Source: Porticoccaceae bacterium
GTDB lineage: Bacteria > Pseudomonadota > Gammaproteobacteria > Pseudomonadales > Porticoccaceae
Assembly (NCBI GenBank): GCA_023228865.1
Contig: JALOAH010000007.1
Span: 12,478 to 76,477 of the forward strand
Length of the DNA: 64,000 nt
Reading direction: 5' to 3'
Made by a program: the position numbers and the translations under genes. The notes beneath the pieces were generated by a model, which was given only the letters and a program-made list of their open reading frames with translations, was not told the DNA's origin and made no database searches. This document shows, piece by piece, positions 24,013 to 34,183 of this stretch (position 1 is the first letter of the stretch; every line of letters begins with the position of its first letter).

Positions 24013-24738
24013 ATGACCCGACCCAGTGGCCGTCGCCCGGAACAGCTGCGCCCCGTGCGTATTTCCCGCAACTACACCAAGCACGCAGAAGGCTCTGTGT
24101 TGGTGGAATTTGGCGATACCAAGGTCATTTGCACCGCCAGTGTCGATGAGTCTGTGCCGAGATTTCTGCGCGGCAAAGGGCAGGGCTGGGTAACTGCCGA
24201 ATACGGTATGTTGCCCCGTTCCACCAACAGCCGTATGGATCGCGAAGCGGCCAGGGGCAAGCAGGGTGGTCGCACCCAGGAAATTCAGCGCCTGATCGGT
24301 CGCTCGCTGCGCTCGGCGGTGGATCTGAAAAAACTGGGAGAAGTGACCATTACCGTGGATTGCGACGTTATTCAAGCGGATGGCGGTACTCGCACCGCAT
24401 CCATAACCGGCGCCTGCGTGGCAATGGCGGATGCTATCGCCCATATTTCCACCAGGCGCAAGCTCAAGGAAAACCCCCTTCAGCATCTGGTCGCCTCGGT
24501 GTCTGTGGGTATGTTCAATGGCGTTGCGGTGCTGGACCTGGATTACGCTGAAGACGCCAATGCGGAAACCGATATGAATGTGGTGATGAACGAAGCCGGT
24601 GGCTTTATCGAGATTCAGGGCACCGCTGAGGGGGCGCCCTTTTCCGAGGAAGAGTTTGCGGCAATGATGGCGCTGGCCAAGCGCGGCATAGCCGACCTGG
24701 TACGGGTGCAGAAAATGGCGCTGGCTCAACAGCGTTAA
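24013..24738 (+). CDS. rph: Ribonuclease PH
   Basis: RNase PH trims the 3' ends of tRNA precursors using phosphate. The 241-residue protein starts [15 protein letters not shown] and contains [34 protein letters not shown], the basic stretch [14 protein letters not shown], and [19 protein letters not shown], which carries the metal- and phosphate-binding acids. Length is exactly typical. AAGGA lies just ahead of the ATG. Gene order yicC-rph-crc-pyrE is as in pseudomonads. Confidence 0.97.
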   Translation: MTRPSGRRPEQLRPVRISRNYTKHAEGSVLVEFGDTKVICTASVDESVPRFLRGKGQGWVTAEYGMLPRSTNSRMDREAARGKQGGRTQEIQRLIGRSLRSAVDLKKLGEVTITVDCDVIQADGGTRTASITGACVAMADAIAHISTRRKLKENPLQHLVASVSVGMFNGVAVLDLDYAEDANAETDMNVVMNEAGGFIEIQGTAEGAPFSEEEFAAMMALAKRGIADLVRVQKMALAQQR

Positions 24739-24794
24739 GGTTTGACCATAGAAGCCAAAGCTCAAGCTACAAAGCGAACAACACTATAATAATC

Positions 24795-24825
24795 GCTTGC
24801 AGCTTGCAGCTTGCAGCTTGCAGCT
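24795..24825. repeat. Tandem repeat of GCTTGCA (4 full copies)
   Basis: The 7-base unit GCTTGCA is repeated four times in a row followed by GCTTA, ending at the stop codon of crc. It lies in the short space between the convergent ends of rph and crc. Seven is not a multiple of three, but because the array is just outside the coding frame its length could change without harm. Confidence 0.9.
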
Positions 24826-25601
24826 TAGAGTTCTTCCATATCGTAGTCGACAATCACCGGCGCATGGCTTGAGAAGGCATTGGCCTTGTACATCACGGCG
24901 TATTCGACAAATTTGGCGAGATCCTTGGAGATCACCTGGAGGTCGGTGCGCCAGCCATCGCCTTCTCCCATAACCCCGGACGGCCACCAGCTGAATTCGT
25001 CGCTGTCGGTATTGCCGCGGCGAAAGGCGTCGGCGTAGCCCATATCGCCATAAATTTGGTCTAGCCACTGGCGCTCGTGGGGCAGAAATCCGGATTCGCC
25101 GAGGTGGACGCCGGGGTTTTCCATGTCGATTTCCCGGTGTGCCATCTGCCAGTTGCCGCAGATAATGTATTTGCGTTTTTTGCGGGAAATTTTGTCCAAA
25201 TGTCCCTGAAGTTCGCGGAAAAAAGTATCTTTAAGCTGTTGGCTGGGTTCTCCGGCGGTGCCCGCAGGCGCCAGTAGAGAGCCGATGCTGATGTTTTCAA
25301 AATCCGCTTGCAGATAGCGACCATCCATATCTTCACAGCAGCCGAGACCAAAGCCAAAGACGATGGCCTTTGGCGGTTTGCGGGTATAGATGGCCACCCC
25401 GTTGGTGTGGGGTTTGGGGGAGTCAAAATAATAGGCGAAATAGTCGGGCAGGGTGAACTCATCGCGATCGGCGATTTCCGGTTCCTGCGCGCGAAGATCC
25501 TGCAGGCAGATCACGTCTGCGTCCTGGCCTGCAAGCCAGTCAAAAAGACCCCTATGGGACGCCTGATAAATGCCATCCACAGAAAGACTAATGATTCTCA
25601 T
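24825..25601 (-). CDS. crc: Catabolite repression control protein Crc
   Basis: The 258-residue protein has the exonuclease III fold pattern (MRIISLSVDGI, DADVICLQDLRAQ, FSWWPSGV, SSHAPVIVDYD), but key catalytic residues are changed. The Asn of SxNxNG is Asp-Gly context, the GDFN motif reads GNWQ, and the SDH motif near the end reads SSH. This combination, with GRYLQADFENISIGSLL and GFLPHERQWLD, matches Crc of pseudomonads, which has no nuclease activity and acts with Hfq to block translation of mRNAs for less-preferred carbon sources. The position between rph and pyrE is the same as in Pseudomonas. Automatic annotation may call it exodeoxyribonuclease III. Confidence 0.85.
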   Translation of the reverse strand: MRIISLSVDGIYQASHRGLFDWLAGQDADVICLQDLRAQEPEIADRDEFTLPDYFAYYFDSPKPHTNGVAIYTRKPPKAIVFGFGLGCCEDMDGRYLQADFENISIGSLLAPAGTAGEPSQQLKDTFFRELQGHLDKISRKKRKYIICGNWQMAHREIDMENPGVHLGESGFLPHERQWLDQIYGDMGYADAFRRGNTDSDEFSWWPSGVMGEGDGWRTDLQVISKDLAKFVEYAVMYKANAFSSHAPVIVDYDMEEL

Positions 25602-25692
25602 GTTAGCCCCTAATTTACGTTGCGTGTATGATAACCGACCCTTACCAAATTAAGAAAGGATACCGGCGCCATAACCGGTATTTGGAGAGTGA

Positions 25693-26334
25693 ATGGATCA
25701 ATATCAACAGCATTTTGTCGAAATGGCCTTGCAAGCGGAGGCTCTCAGGTTTGGCGAGTTCACCCTGAAGTCCGGGAGAATCAGCCCCTATTTTTTTAAT
25801 GCCGGTAAATTTTGTAGCGGCGCAGCCCTGGCTGGGCTTGGGCGCTGTTATGCAGAGGCGATTGTCCGTTCCGGCCTGCAGTTCGATATGCTGTTTGGCC
25901 CCGCCTACAAGGGAATTCCTCTGGCGGCAGCCACCGCCGTGGCCTTGGCGGAGCATCACGGCATGGATGTACCCTATTGCTTCAATCGCAAAGAGGCGAA
26001 AGCCCACGGCGAAGGCGGCAGCCTGGTGGGAGCCCCCCTGCAGGGCAGGGTGCTGATTATTGATGACGTTATTACAGCGGGCACGGCAATTCGCGAAGTC
26101 TTGACCATTATTGGTGAGGGTGGCGCCACCGCCGCCGGTGTGGTTATAGGTCTTGATCGCCGCGAGCGCGGCAACAATGAACGCTCTGCCATACAGGAGG
26201 TGGAGGGGGAATTTGGCATTCCGGTCACCAGTATTATCGCCATTGACCATATTATCGGTTACCTTGAAAGCCAGCAGGGCAATCAGGAAACTGTAGCCGC
26301 GATCAAAGTCTATCGCGACCGCTACGGTGTGTGA
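25693..26334 (+). CDS. pyrE: Orotate phosphoribosyltransferase
   Basis: PyrE joins orotate to PRPP in pyrimidine synthesis. The 213-residue protein has [16 protein letters not shown] at the N-terminus, the flexible catalytic loop [12 protein letters not shown], and the PRPP-binding motif [13 protein letters not shown]. Length is typical of gammaproteobacterial PyrE. The ATG is preceded by GGAGAG. It is divergent from crc. Confidence 0.97.
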   Translation: MDQYQQHFVEMALQAEALRFGEFTLKSGRISPYFFNAGKFCSGAALAGLGRCYAEAIVRSGLQFDMLFGPAYKGIPLAAATAVALAEHHGMDVPYCFNRKEAKAHGEGGSLVGAPLQGRVLIIDDVITAGTAIREVLTIIGEGGATAAGVVIGLDRRERGNNERSAIQEVEGEFGIPVTSIIAIDHIIGYLESQQGNQETVAAIKVYRDRYGV

Positions 26335-26557
26335 TCGGCGGACTCTTCTCCAGCCCAGTTAAGCGGTTTTAGACTCTATGAGCCATTTGCGAGTTACAAA
26401 GGATTCCTCCAGCAACCCTGGCGCTGCGGTTCGCCCTAGGCAAATAGAGCCTGTGTCCCCACAAACCCATGCTTTGAGGGGCGCAGGACAGGTGGTGCAG
26501 CCCGGTTTTCAGGCGCTTTGCCGTAGTAACAACAAGATTCACAGCAGAGGATTGTCT

Positions 26558-27238
26558 TTGCGTTGGGCGGCGCTTGCCTTTCTGCTGATGGCGGCTTTCG
26601 GCGCCAGAGCCGAGGGGGAGGTCAAGGAGGGCGAAGTCAAGGATGACATTCCTGCGGGGGCGTTTTATCGCTATTACAACGCCGAAGGCAATCAGGTAAT
26701 GGATTTCAGCATTCCCCCTGAATATACGGACAAAGGCTACGAAATCCTGTCCCCCTCCGGGCGTTTGCTGAAAAAAGTGCCGGCGCGGACGGATGCCGAC
26801 GCCTTGACTGCCGAGGATATTGCCGCCCAGGAGGCGCAAAAGAAAGAAGACGCCTATATTTTGCGAAGCTACAGCTCCCTTGACGATGTGGATCGCGCCA
26901 GAAAGCGGCGTCTGGCGCTGGTGGAGCGGGAAATCAATATTCTCAAGGGCAATATTGTCGAATATCGGCGCCGGGAGACTGAGCTCAAAGAGCGCGCCGC
27001 CGCTTACCAGGCCAGCGGCCAGCAGGCTCCTGACAATATCACCGCCATACTTTCAGAGCTCGATGGGCAGCAGGTGAGCGCTCGCAAACAACTGGCGGAG
27101 CGGCGCAGGCAATATCGTGATGTGGCCATTCGCTTTGAGCACCAGCGCCAGCGGCTTCAGGAATTGCGTCCCGAGTTGAAGACCGGGGACTCCCCAAAGG
27201 CTAGCCAGAAGTCTGGGGAAAAAGCCCAGCGCCAATAA
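26558..27238 (+). CDS. Exported DUF4124-like protein with coiled coil
   Basis: The recognisable protein begins with a signal peptide (LRWAALAFLLMAAFGARA), followed by a DUF4124-like region FYRYYNAEGNQVMDFSIPPE and YEILSPSGRLLKKVPART, then a long charged coiled coil (about residues 95-225). The frame is open from an ATG at 26378, but that has no ribosome-binding site and its first 60 residues do not look like protein. A TTG at 26558 has AGAGG 7 bases ahead and sits right at the signal peptide. The gene follows pyrE and overlaps the end of slmA by 38 bases. Function is unknown; a periplasmic role is inferred. Confidence 0.7.
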   Translation: MRWAALAFLLMAAFGARAEGEVKEGEVKDDIPAGAFYRYYNAEGNQVMDFSIPPEYTDKGYEILSPSGRLLKKVPARTDADALTAEDIAAQEAQKKEDAYILRSYSSLDDVDRARKRRLALVEREINILKGNIVEYRRRETELKERAAAYQASGQQAPDNITAILSELDGQQVSARKQLAERRRQYRDVAIRFEHQRQRLQELRPELKTGDSPKASQKSGEKAQRQ

Positions 27239-27809
27239 TCTGCCAGTGTTGCTCCCAGTGGGCGGTGGGTAGTTGCTGGTAGTGGCTGCGCACATACTGG
27301 TGCAACTTGCCCTCAACGATATTGACCATCAACGCGGCGGCCATTCCCGGCGGCAGGCTCAATTTCAGGTGGTCGCGCACTTCGCCGAGGCGAATCACCT
27401 GTTTAAGCTCGGAATCCAAACGAGAAAAAATTTGCCCGGCTCTGGTTTTGAGGCGGTCTTTTTCGCCGTGCAGGGCGTCGCCGCAGAGCATTCTGGTAAT
27501 GCCGGGATTGCGTTCGGCAAATGTCAGCGTCACCCGCAGTATTTTGCTGCAGGTAATGGCGGTGGGATCATTGGCGGCTGTCGCCAGCTTGATCGCAGAG
27601 AACAGGGTTTCCTCGGCAAACGCCAGCAGGGCTTCATACATTTTCGCCTTGCTGGGAAAGTGCCGATAGAGCGCCGCTTCTGAAAACCCCACTTCTTTGG
27701 CCAGGGCTGCCGTGGTAATGCGGCCGTTGGTGGAGGATTCCAGCATTCGCGCCAGCGCCTGAAGAATATCCTCCCGCCGGGAAGGCGGCGTCGGTTGTAG
27801 TTCCGTCAT
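27201..27809 (-). CDS. slmA: Nucleoid occlusion factor SlmA
   Basis: SlmA is a TetR-type protein that binds sites on the chromosome and stops FtsZ ring assembly over the nucleoid. The product (202 aa) has SRREDILQALARMLE, the helix-turn-helix ITTAALAKEVGFSEAALYRHFPSKAKMYEAL, and the family-typical C-terminus (IVEGKLHQYVRSHY). Its position beside argB and near pyrE and coaBC is conserved. The ATG at 27809 is preferred over TTG at 27827, which would run into argB. Confidence 0.94.
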   Translation of the reverse strand: MTELQPTPPSRREDILQALARMLESSTNGRITTAALAKEVGFSEAALYRHFPSKAKMYEALLAFAEETLFSAIKLATAANDPTAITCSKILRVTLTFAERNPGITRMLCGDALHGEKDRLKTRAGQIFSRLDSELKQVIRLGEVRDHLKLSLPPGMAAALMVNIVEGKLHQYVRSHYQQLPTAHWEQHWQIIGAGLFPQTSG

Positions 27810-27816
27810 CGTGGGC

Positions 27817-28788
<972 letters not shown>

Positions 28789-28850
28789 CTATTTTAAGGG
28801 TAAGCCCGCCGCAAACATACCCCTTGCGCTGTCCCTGCAATCGACAGGTG

Positions 28851-31301
28851 TTAAAAATCCAGGGGAAGATTCGGGCTTGCTGCCTGAATGTGCTCCTTAA
28901 ACTTGTCGATAATTCCGTCAAGGGCTGCAGGAGTGTCTGCTTCAAAGCGCAGTGTCAGAGCGGCAGTGGTGTTGGAGGCTCTAATCAGCCCCCAACCCTC
29001 GGGGTATTCCACGCGCAGACCGTCAATGGCAATAACCTGGGCGCCTTGCCAGGCGTTTTGATGGAGCAGCAGCTCGCTGATAATTTCTTTTTTATCATCC
29101 TCGTCCACCGGGATCTTGATTTCCGCTGTGGAGCAACTCTCGGGAAAACTGGCGACAATGTCGTCCAGGGTCTCTTCCCTCAGGGTGATGATTTCGAGAA
29201 GACGAGCGGCGGCATAGAGGCCGTCGTCAAAACCAAACCAGCGATCATTGAAGAAGATGTGGCCACTAAATTCGCCCCCCAGAGGGGCGCCGCTTTCTTT
29301 TACTTTGCTGCGAATATGGGCGTGGCCGGTTTTCCACATCACCGGCCTGCCGCCATAGCTGGCGATTAATTCCCGCAATCTGCGTGTGCTTTTGACATCA
29401 AAGATGACATCGGCACCGGGGGTTCTGGTGACAATGTCGCGGGCAAAAATCATCATGAGCTCATCGGACCAGACGATGCGGCCGGATCGGGTCACGGCCA
29501 CCAGGCGGTCGCCGTCGCCATCAAAGGCCAGCCCCAGGTCAGCCTGGGTGCGGGCGATGGTGTCGATAAGAAAATCAAGGTTGGCGGGCACTGTGGGGTC
29601 GGGGTCGTGATTGGGAAAGTTGCCATCCACTTTGGTAAAGAGCTCGGTAACCTGGGCGCAATCGAGACGTTTGAAGAGTTCGGGGGCGAGGGCGCCGGCA
29701 ATGCCATTGCCGCAGTCGATGGCGATGTTCAGTCCGGAGGCGGGCAGGACGTCCTCGACAATTTTTTTAATGTACTGCTGATGGACGTCAGCGGTTTCAA
29801 TGGTGCCTGCCCCCTGAGCAAATTTTGCTGCCGTCATTTCTGTCCGCAGGGCTTTAATTTCGCTGCTGCTCAACGCCTGGTTGGCGAAAATGATTTTGAA
29901 TCCGTTGTCGTCGCCGGGGTTGTGGCTGGCGGTGACCATAACCCCCGAGTCGCAGTTGCCCATGGTGGCCAGGGCAAAATTCAATACCGGCGTTGGCGCC
30001 TCGCCAATGTCGATGACATTGCAGCCAGTGGAAATAATGCCAAAAGCCAGAGCCTTTTTGAGTGCCGGGCTGGAGTTGCGGCCATCGGCGCAGATCACCA
30101 GTTGGTTGTTGCCGCTTTTTACCTGGCGGCTGCCGAGGGCTTTGCCGAGCAGAGAGGCAAAGTTTTCGCTGACTTCAGTTTCGGCCTTGCCGCGAATGTC
30201 GTAGTCGCGAAAAATATGGGCAGGAATGCCGGATGTCTCTTTATTGGCCTTTACGGGTTTGGGTTTCGGCTTTTTCGCCGCGGCAATGCCCGCTTCCGGG
30301 GATCTGATCCGCTTGTTGCGCTGGTGTTTTTCCGTAAACAAATCATCCATGGGGTTGAGCTTGCGGGTTTTTTTGCTGTCTGTCTGAGTAAAGTACAGGT
30401 TTTTCCTGATCAACCAGTAACTAGTCGCCAGCGCCATCAGGCATAGGAGGGTAAAGGCGGCATAGAACCACAGTTTTGACGGTTGAATGCTGTCCAGTAA
30501 CTGGTGATTACCGGTGAAATGTAGGTTCCACTTGGGAACGCTAGTGGGCAGGGCGATGCTGTACTCTTCCCGTTCACTGGCGCCCAGGGTGAAAATGGAG
30601 CCTGCGGGAAAGCCATCGACCACTTGTGTAAGCTGGAGCTTGCCCTGTATCTCCTGGTTGCCGACAATTTTTGCGCTGAGGATTTCCGGGTCAATATCCA
30701 GCAGCAACACCCCTTGAATCTCCCGTCTTTTGGTGTTGCCCATGGCGACATCATTAAAAATGGGGCGGGCGATATAAATGCTCCACTCGTCCACCTTGGC
30801 AGCTCTGGGTGCGGGATAGCCGCCGTTCAGGGCTATGTTGTAAAGGTTTTCAGCGACAAAGTTGCGGGCAAGCGGGAAGGCGCCGCTGTTTTTGCCGAGA
30901 AGGTAAATGTGGCGTGCCTCGCGAATTTTTGCTTTGGCCTCGTACAGCCAGGTGCGCCGGGAGTTCGGGGTGTCAAGGACGCGGGCACTGCTGGTCCAAA
31001 CACTGGGATTGTTTTCCGGAATCAACAGGGTTTTCAGGGTGCCAGGATCTCTGCTCAACAGATCGGCTCGGTCAATCAGATCCGTGAGGAGTTTGTTGAG
31101 TTCATCGAGATGATTTTTGGAGCTCTCCGCTAATTGGCGCTGTATGGCCTGCTGATAGGGGCTGTCGATGAGGAGCTTGTGGAGTTTGATGTAGCCGAGA
31201 ACGAGAACGCAAACCATCAGCAACAGCACACCTAAACACCACCTCGGCAGGCGGGGCTTGGCGCTGGCAAATGCGCTGAGGGAGGGTTTGCTGCTAATCA
31301 T
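28851..31301 (-). CDS. algC: Membrane-anchored phosphomannomutase/phosphoglucomutase (AlgC-type)
   Basis: The C-terminal half (about residues 360-816) is a complete alpha-D-phosphohexomutase: IFRDYDIRGKAE, the phosphoserine loop VMVTASHNPGDDNGFK, the metal loop FDGDGDRLVAV, and the sugar-binding GGEFSGHIFF. It interconverts mannose- or glucose-6- and 1-phosphates for exopolysaccharide and LPS. The N-terminal 350 residues are extra: two membrane helices (about 23-42 and 275-295) enclose a periplasmic segment, and then a basic linker (KKPKPKPVKANK). Pseudomonas aeruginosa AlgC lacks this extension. The extension resembles a sensor-like extracytoplasmic domain and would tie the enzyme to the inner membrane. 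Confidence 0.9.
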   Translation of the reverse strand: MISSKPSLSAFASAKPRLPRWCLGVLLLMVCVLVLGYIKLHKLLIDSPYQQAIQRQLAESSKNHLDELNKLLTDLIDRADLLSRDPGTLKTLLIPENNPSVWTSSARVLDTPNSRRTWLYEAKAKIREARHIYLLGKNSGAFPLARNFVAENLYNIALNGGYPAPRAAKVDEWSIYIARPIFNDVAMGNTKRREIQGVLLLDIDPEILSAKIVGNQEIQGKLQLTQVVDGFPAGSIFTLGASEREEYSIALPTSVPKWNLHFTGNHQLLDSIQPSKLWFYAAFTLLCLMALATSYWLIRKNLYFTQTDSKKTRKLNPMDDLFTEKHQRNKRIRSPEAGIAAAKKPKPKPVKANKETSGIPAHIFRDYDIRGKAETEVSENFASLLGKALGSRQVKSGNNQLVICADGRNSSPALKKALAFGIISTGCNVIDIGEAPTPVLNFALATMGNCDSGVMVTASHNPGDDNGFKIIFANQALSSSEIKALRTEMTAAKFAQGAGTIETADVHQQYIKKIVEDVLPASGLNIAIDCGNGIAGALAPELFKRLDCAQVTELFTKVDGNFPNHDPDPTVPANLDFLIDTIARTQADLGLAFDGDGDRLVAVTRSGRIVWSDELMMIFARDIVTRTPGADVIFDVKSTRRLRELIASYGGRPVMWKTGHAHIRSKVKESGAPLGGEFSGHIFFNDRWFGFDDGLYAAARLLEIITLREETLDDIVASFPESCSTAEIKIPVDEDDKKEIISELLLHQNAWQGAQVIAIDGLRVEYPEGWGLIRASNTTAALTLRFEADTPAALDGIIDKFKEHIQAASPNLPLDF

Positions 31302-31358
31302 GTAGACGCCGCCGAAACCTTGTTATTGAACTGTCCGTGAATAGGGTGTGTCGCTCGG

Positions 31359-32546
31359 TTACAGGGAAGCCAGTTTTTCAATGAGTATCCGCGCCAACTG
31401 GGTTTTGCTCAGGGTGGGCAGCTCTTCCGTGACCTCTTTGGTAATAAAGTAGACTTGATTGTCGTCGCTATTAAAGCCGATATCGTTTCGGGAGACGTCG
31501 TTGGCGATAATGGCGTCGAGGTTTTTGCGGAGCAATTTCCCGCGGGCATAGTCGAGAACATGCTGGGTTTCAGCGGCAAAGCCCACGGAAACCGGGCGAT
31601 TGGGCAGGGCGGCAATGGTGGCGATAATGTCCGGATTTTTTTCCAGCTCAATGGTCATGGCATCCTGGTCTTTTTTGATTTTCTGGCTGGCTGCCGCTTT
31701 GGGGCGATAATCGGCAACGGCGGCGGAACTGATAAAGAGCTGGCAATCTGCAGTTTCCTCCAGGCAGGCAGCAAGCATATCGGCGGCGGAGACGACCTGG
31801 CGCATGCTGACCCGCTCGGGGCAGGCAAGATGGGTGGGGCCTGAAACAAGAACCGTGTGGGCACCCGCTTCTGCGGCGGCTTCCGCCAGGGCGTAGCCCA
31901 TTTTTCCCGAGCTGTGATTAGAAATATAACGCACCGGGTCTATGGCTTCCCTGGTGGGGCCTGCGGTGATAACCACTTTTTTCCCCGCCAGGCATCCGGT
32001 GGCAAACAGGGGTTCGATGCCGGCAATGATGTCCAGGGGTTCAAGCATGCGTCCCAGCCCTACATCGCCGCATGCCTGTTGCCCTTGGGCGGGTCCCAGC
32101 ACCCTGATATTGCGCTGTTTAAGGGTGCTCAGATTGTGTTGGGTGCTGTCTTTGCTCCACATGCCCTGGTTCATGGCCGGGGCTATCACTACAGGCGCCG
32201 GAGTGGCCAGGCAAATTGCCGTTAGCAGTGAATCCGCCAGGCCACTAGCCAGCTGCGCCATCAAGTCCGCCGTGGCTGGAGCAATCAGCATCACATCTGC
32301 CCAGCGGGCGAGCTCAATATGTCCCATGCCGGCTTCCGCCTCGGGGTCGAGAAGGCTGTGGTAAACCTGATGGCCGGAGAGCGCCTGCATGGTAAGCGGA
32401 GTGATAAATTCCATGGCCGCGCTGGTCATGACGACGCGAACGCTGGCGCCGACATCCTGAAGCCTGCGGACAAGATCAGCGCTTTTATAGGCGGCGATAC
32501 CGCCGCTCACACCCAGTAAAATGCGTTTGTTGGCCAGAGAACTCAT
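31359..32546 (-). CDS. coaBC: Bifunctional phosphopantothenoylcysteine decarboxylase/synthetase
   Basis: This 395-residue enzyme makes 4'-phosphopantetheine on the way to coenzyme A. The N-terminal CoaC half is a flavoprotein with GVSGGIAAYKSADLVRRL, the catalytic-His region, the PAMNQGMW substrate-binding motif, and CGDVGLGRMLEP. The CoaB half has ITAGPTREAIDPVRYISNHSSGKMGYALAE and a late VGFAAET. It is divergent from radC, an arrangement conserved in gammaproteobacteria. Confidence 0.96.
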   Translation of the reverse strand: MSSLANKRILLGVSGGIAAYKSADLVRRLQDVGASVRVVMTSAAMEFITPLTMQALSGHQVYHSLLDPEAEAGMGHIELARWADVMLIAPATADLMAQLASGLADSLLTAICLATPAPVVIAPAMNQGMWSKDSTQHNLSTLKQRNIRVLGPAQGQQACGDVGLGRMLEPLDIIAGIEPLFATGCLAGKKVVITAGPTREAIDPVRYISNHSSGKMGYALAEAAAEAGAHTVLVSGPTHLACPERVSMRQVVSAADMLAACLEETADCQLFISSAAVADYRPKAAASQKIKKDQDAMTIELEKNPDIIATIAALPNRPVSVGFAAETQHVLDYARGKLLRKNLDAIIANDVSRNDIGFNSDDNQVYFITKEVTEELPTLSKTQLARILIEKLASL

Positions 32547-32663
32547 TAACAGACCTGAAAAATAGCTGTAGGCGTATTAAGATACCACCGGAGTGTTTTT
32601 TTTTCGATCAAGGTTTTGCAAGCCGCCGAATTTATAGCAATTTTTCAGACAAGGAGTGTCATT

Positions 32664-33338
32664 ATGGGGATAAAAGACTGGCCCGAGGGCGAGCGGCCAA
32701 GGGAAAAACTGTTGCAGCGGGGAGCCGCAGCGCTGTCCGATGCGGAATTGCTGGCGATTTTTCTGCGCACAGGAACCCGAGGGTTGACTGCAGTTGATCT
32801 GGCTCGCCACCTTGTTCAGCGCTTTGGTGGGCTCAGGGGTTTGCTGTCCGCGGACAAAAAGACGTTTTGCGAGGCGCGAGGGCTGGGGGAGGCAAAGTTT
32901 GTCCAGCTCCAGGCCGTGCTTGAACTGGCGCGGCGTCACCTGGGGGAAACCCTGGCGCGGGACAATGTTTTCACCAGTCCCGCTGCAGTCATGGAGTATC
33001 TTCAGTCCCAGATTGGCCGCCGCAGCCAGGAAGTGTTTGTGGCGCTGTTTCTCGATACTCGTCACCGCCTGATTTGCTGTGAAGAATTGTTTTTCGGCAC
33101 CATAGACGGCGCCAGCGTTTATCCTCGGGAAGTGGTCAAGCGCGCTTTGCACCACCAGGCATCGGCGGTCATTTTTGGCCACAACCACCCGTCGGGCATC
33201 GCTGAACCCAGCAGAGACGATGAGGCTATCACCAGGCGTCTTAAAGAGGCGCTGGCGCTGGTGGACATCCGCGTTCTTGACCATGTGGTGGTGGGGGCAG
33301 GCTGCGGTGTGTCCATGGCGGAGCGCGGCCTGATCTGA
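32664..33338 (+). CDS. radC: RadC-family JAB-domain protein
   Basis: The 224-residue protein starts [20 protein letters not shown] (ATG preceded by AGGAG; the frame is open further upstream). It has a helix-hairpin-helix region and a JAB1/MPN metal site with the E...HNHPSG...D pattern ([15 protein letters not shown]), ending VSMAERGLI. Members were once linked to DNA repair, but their function is not settled. The gene precedes rpmB, the usual order. Confidence 0.94.
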   Translation: MGIKDWPEGERPREKLLQRGAAALSDAELLAIFLRTGTRGLTAVDLARHLVQRFGGLRGLLSADKKTFCEARGLGEAKFVQLQAVLELARRHLGETLARDNVFTSPAAVMEYLQSQIGRRSQEVFVALFLDTRHRLICCEELFFGTIDGASVYPREVVKRALHHQASAVIFGHNHPSGIAEPSRDDEAITRRLKEALALVDIRVLDHVVVGAGCGVSMAERGLI

Positions 33339-33531
33339 GGTCGTTTTTATGATTTCAGGGGCGAAGCCATTGGCGTTGTTGACAAAATAGATTTGATTTT
33401 GTGGCTCTGCTTTGGTATAAATCGCGCCTTCCTGCGGGGTGCCCGCATGTTTTGTCGTATCTGCCGCCCGCGAGCGGGGAAAACCACAAGCGAAAGCTGA
33501 AAGAATCAGAATTTTTTTTAGAGGCCTCATC

Positions 33532-33768
33532 ATGTCCAGAGTATGTCAGGTTACCGGTAAAAAGCCGATGACCGGAAACAACGTTTCTCACGCCCAGAAC
33601 AAGACCCGCCGTCGTTTTGAGCCCAACTTGCACACCCACCGGTTTTGGGTTGAAGGCGAAAAGCGCTTTGTGAAGCTGCGTGTTTCCAGTAAAGGTCTGC
33701 GTATTATCGATAAACAGGGTGTCGAGAAGGTTCTTGCTGATCTTCGCGGTCGCGGCGCAAAAGTCTAA
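33532..33768 (+). CDS. rpmB: 50S ribosomal protein L28
   Basis: The 78-residue protein begins [20 protein letters not shown] and continues with [18 protein letters not shown], a full-length match to L28. The open frame extends upstream, but the family start is the ATG at 33532. rpmG follows 13 bases downstream, the usual operon. Confidence 0.97.
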   Translation: MSRVCQVTGKKPMTGNNVSHAQNKTRRRFEPNLHTHRFWVEGEKRFVKLRVSSKGLRIIDKQGVEKVLADLRGRGAKV

Positions 33769-33781
33769 GGGGAATTAAGCA

Positions 33782-33949
33782 ATGGCAAAGTCAAACAGAG
33801 ACAAAATCAAGCTGGTTTCCAGTGCAGGCACTGGCCACTACTACACAACCACCAAAAACAAGCGCACCATGCCAGAAAAGCTTGAGCTGAAGAAGTACGA
33901 TCCCGTTGTTCGTCAGCACGTGGCCTACAAAGAAGCCAAAATCAAGTAA
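33782..33949 (+). CDS. rpmG: 50S ribosomal protein L33
   Basis: The 55-residue product runs from [20 protein letters not shown] to KEAKIK, with the typical YTTTKNKR and [12 protein letters not shown]. It has no cysteine pairs, so it is the zinc-independent form. GGGGAATTAAGCA precedes the start. It is too short for many gene finders but unmistakable. Confidence 0.97.
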   Translation: MAKSNRDKIKLVSSAGTGHYYTTTKNKRTMPEKLELKKYDPVVRQHVAYKEAKIK

Positions 33950-34131
33950 TCAGTGTGTTGTTTGGGGCGTCAGTGTATTTAAGCTGATTGCCCCTTCCAG
34001 TGGCTCGTGCCACATATTGGTGCAAAAGTACGGTGCCCAAAGATTCAGGGTGCAGCTAGAAAAAAGTAGGGTCGGCAAAAGCTGCTAGAAAAGCTACTGC
34101 AGTTATACTGCGTATACAAGCGCCAATACAG

Positions 34132-34176
34132 AGACATAAAAAAAACCGGCAACCAGTGCCGGTTTTTTTTATGTCT
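34132..34176. terminator. Bidirectional intrinsic terminator between rpmG and exbD
   Basis: The 20-bp arms AGACATAAAAAAAACCGGCA and TGCCGGTTTTTTTTATGTCT pair perfectly around ACCAG. Runs of eight A and eight T flank the GC core, so it can end transcription in both directions. It serves the convergent rpmBG and exbD units. Confidence 0.95.
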
Positions 34177-34183
34177 GAGAATG

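Noticed and set aside
24795..24825. The GCTTGCA array as a CRISPR repeat
   Set aside because: The units are 7 bases with no spacers, and no cas gene is present. It is a simple tandem repeat.
26378..26557. A 60-residue N-terminal extension of the DUF4124-like protein
   Set aside because: No ribosome-binding site precedes the ATG, and the segment lies before a clean signal peptide. A TTG with AGAGG upstream fits better.
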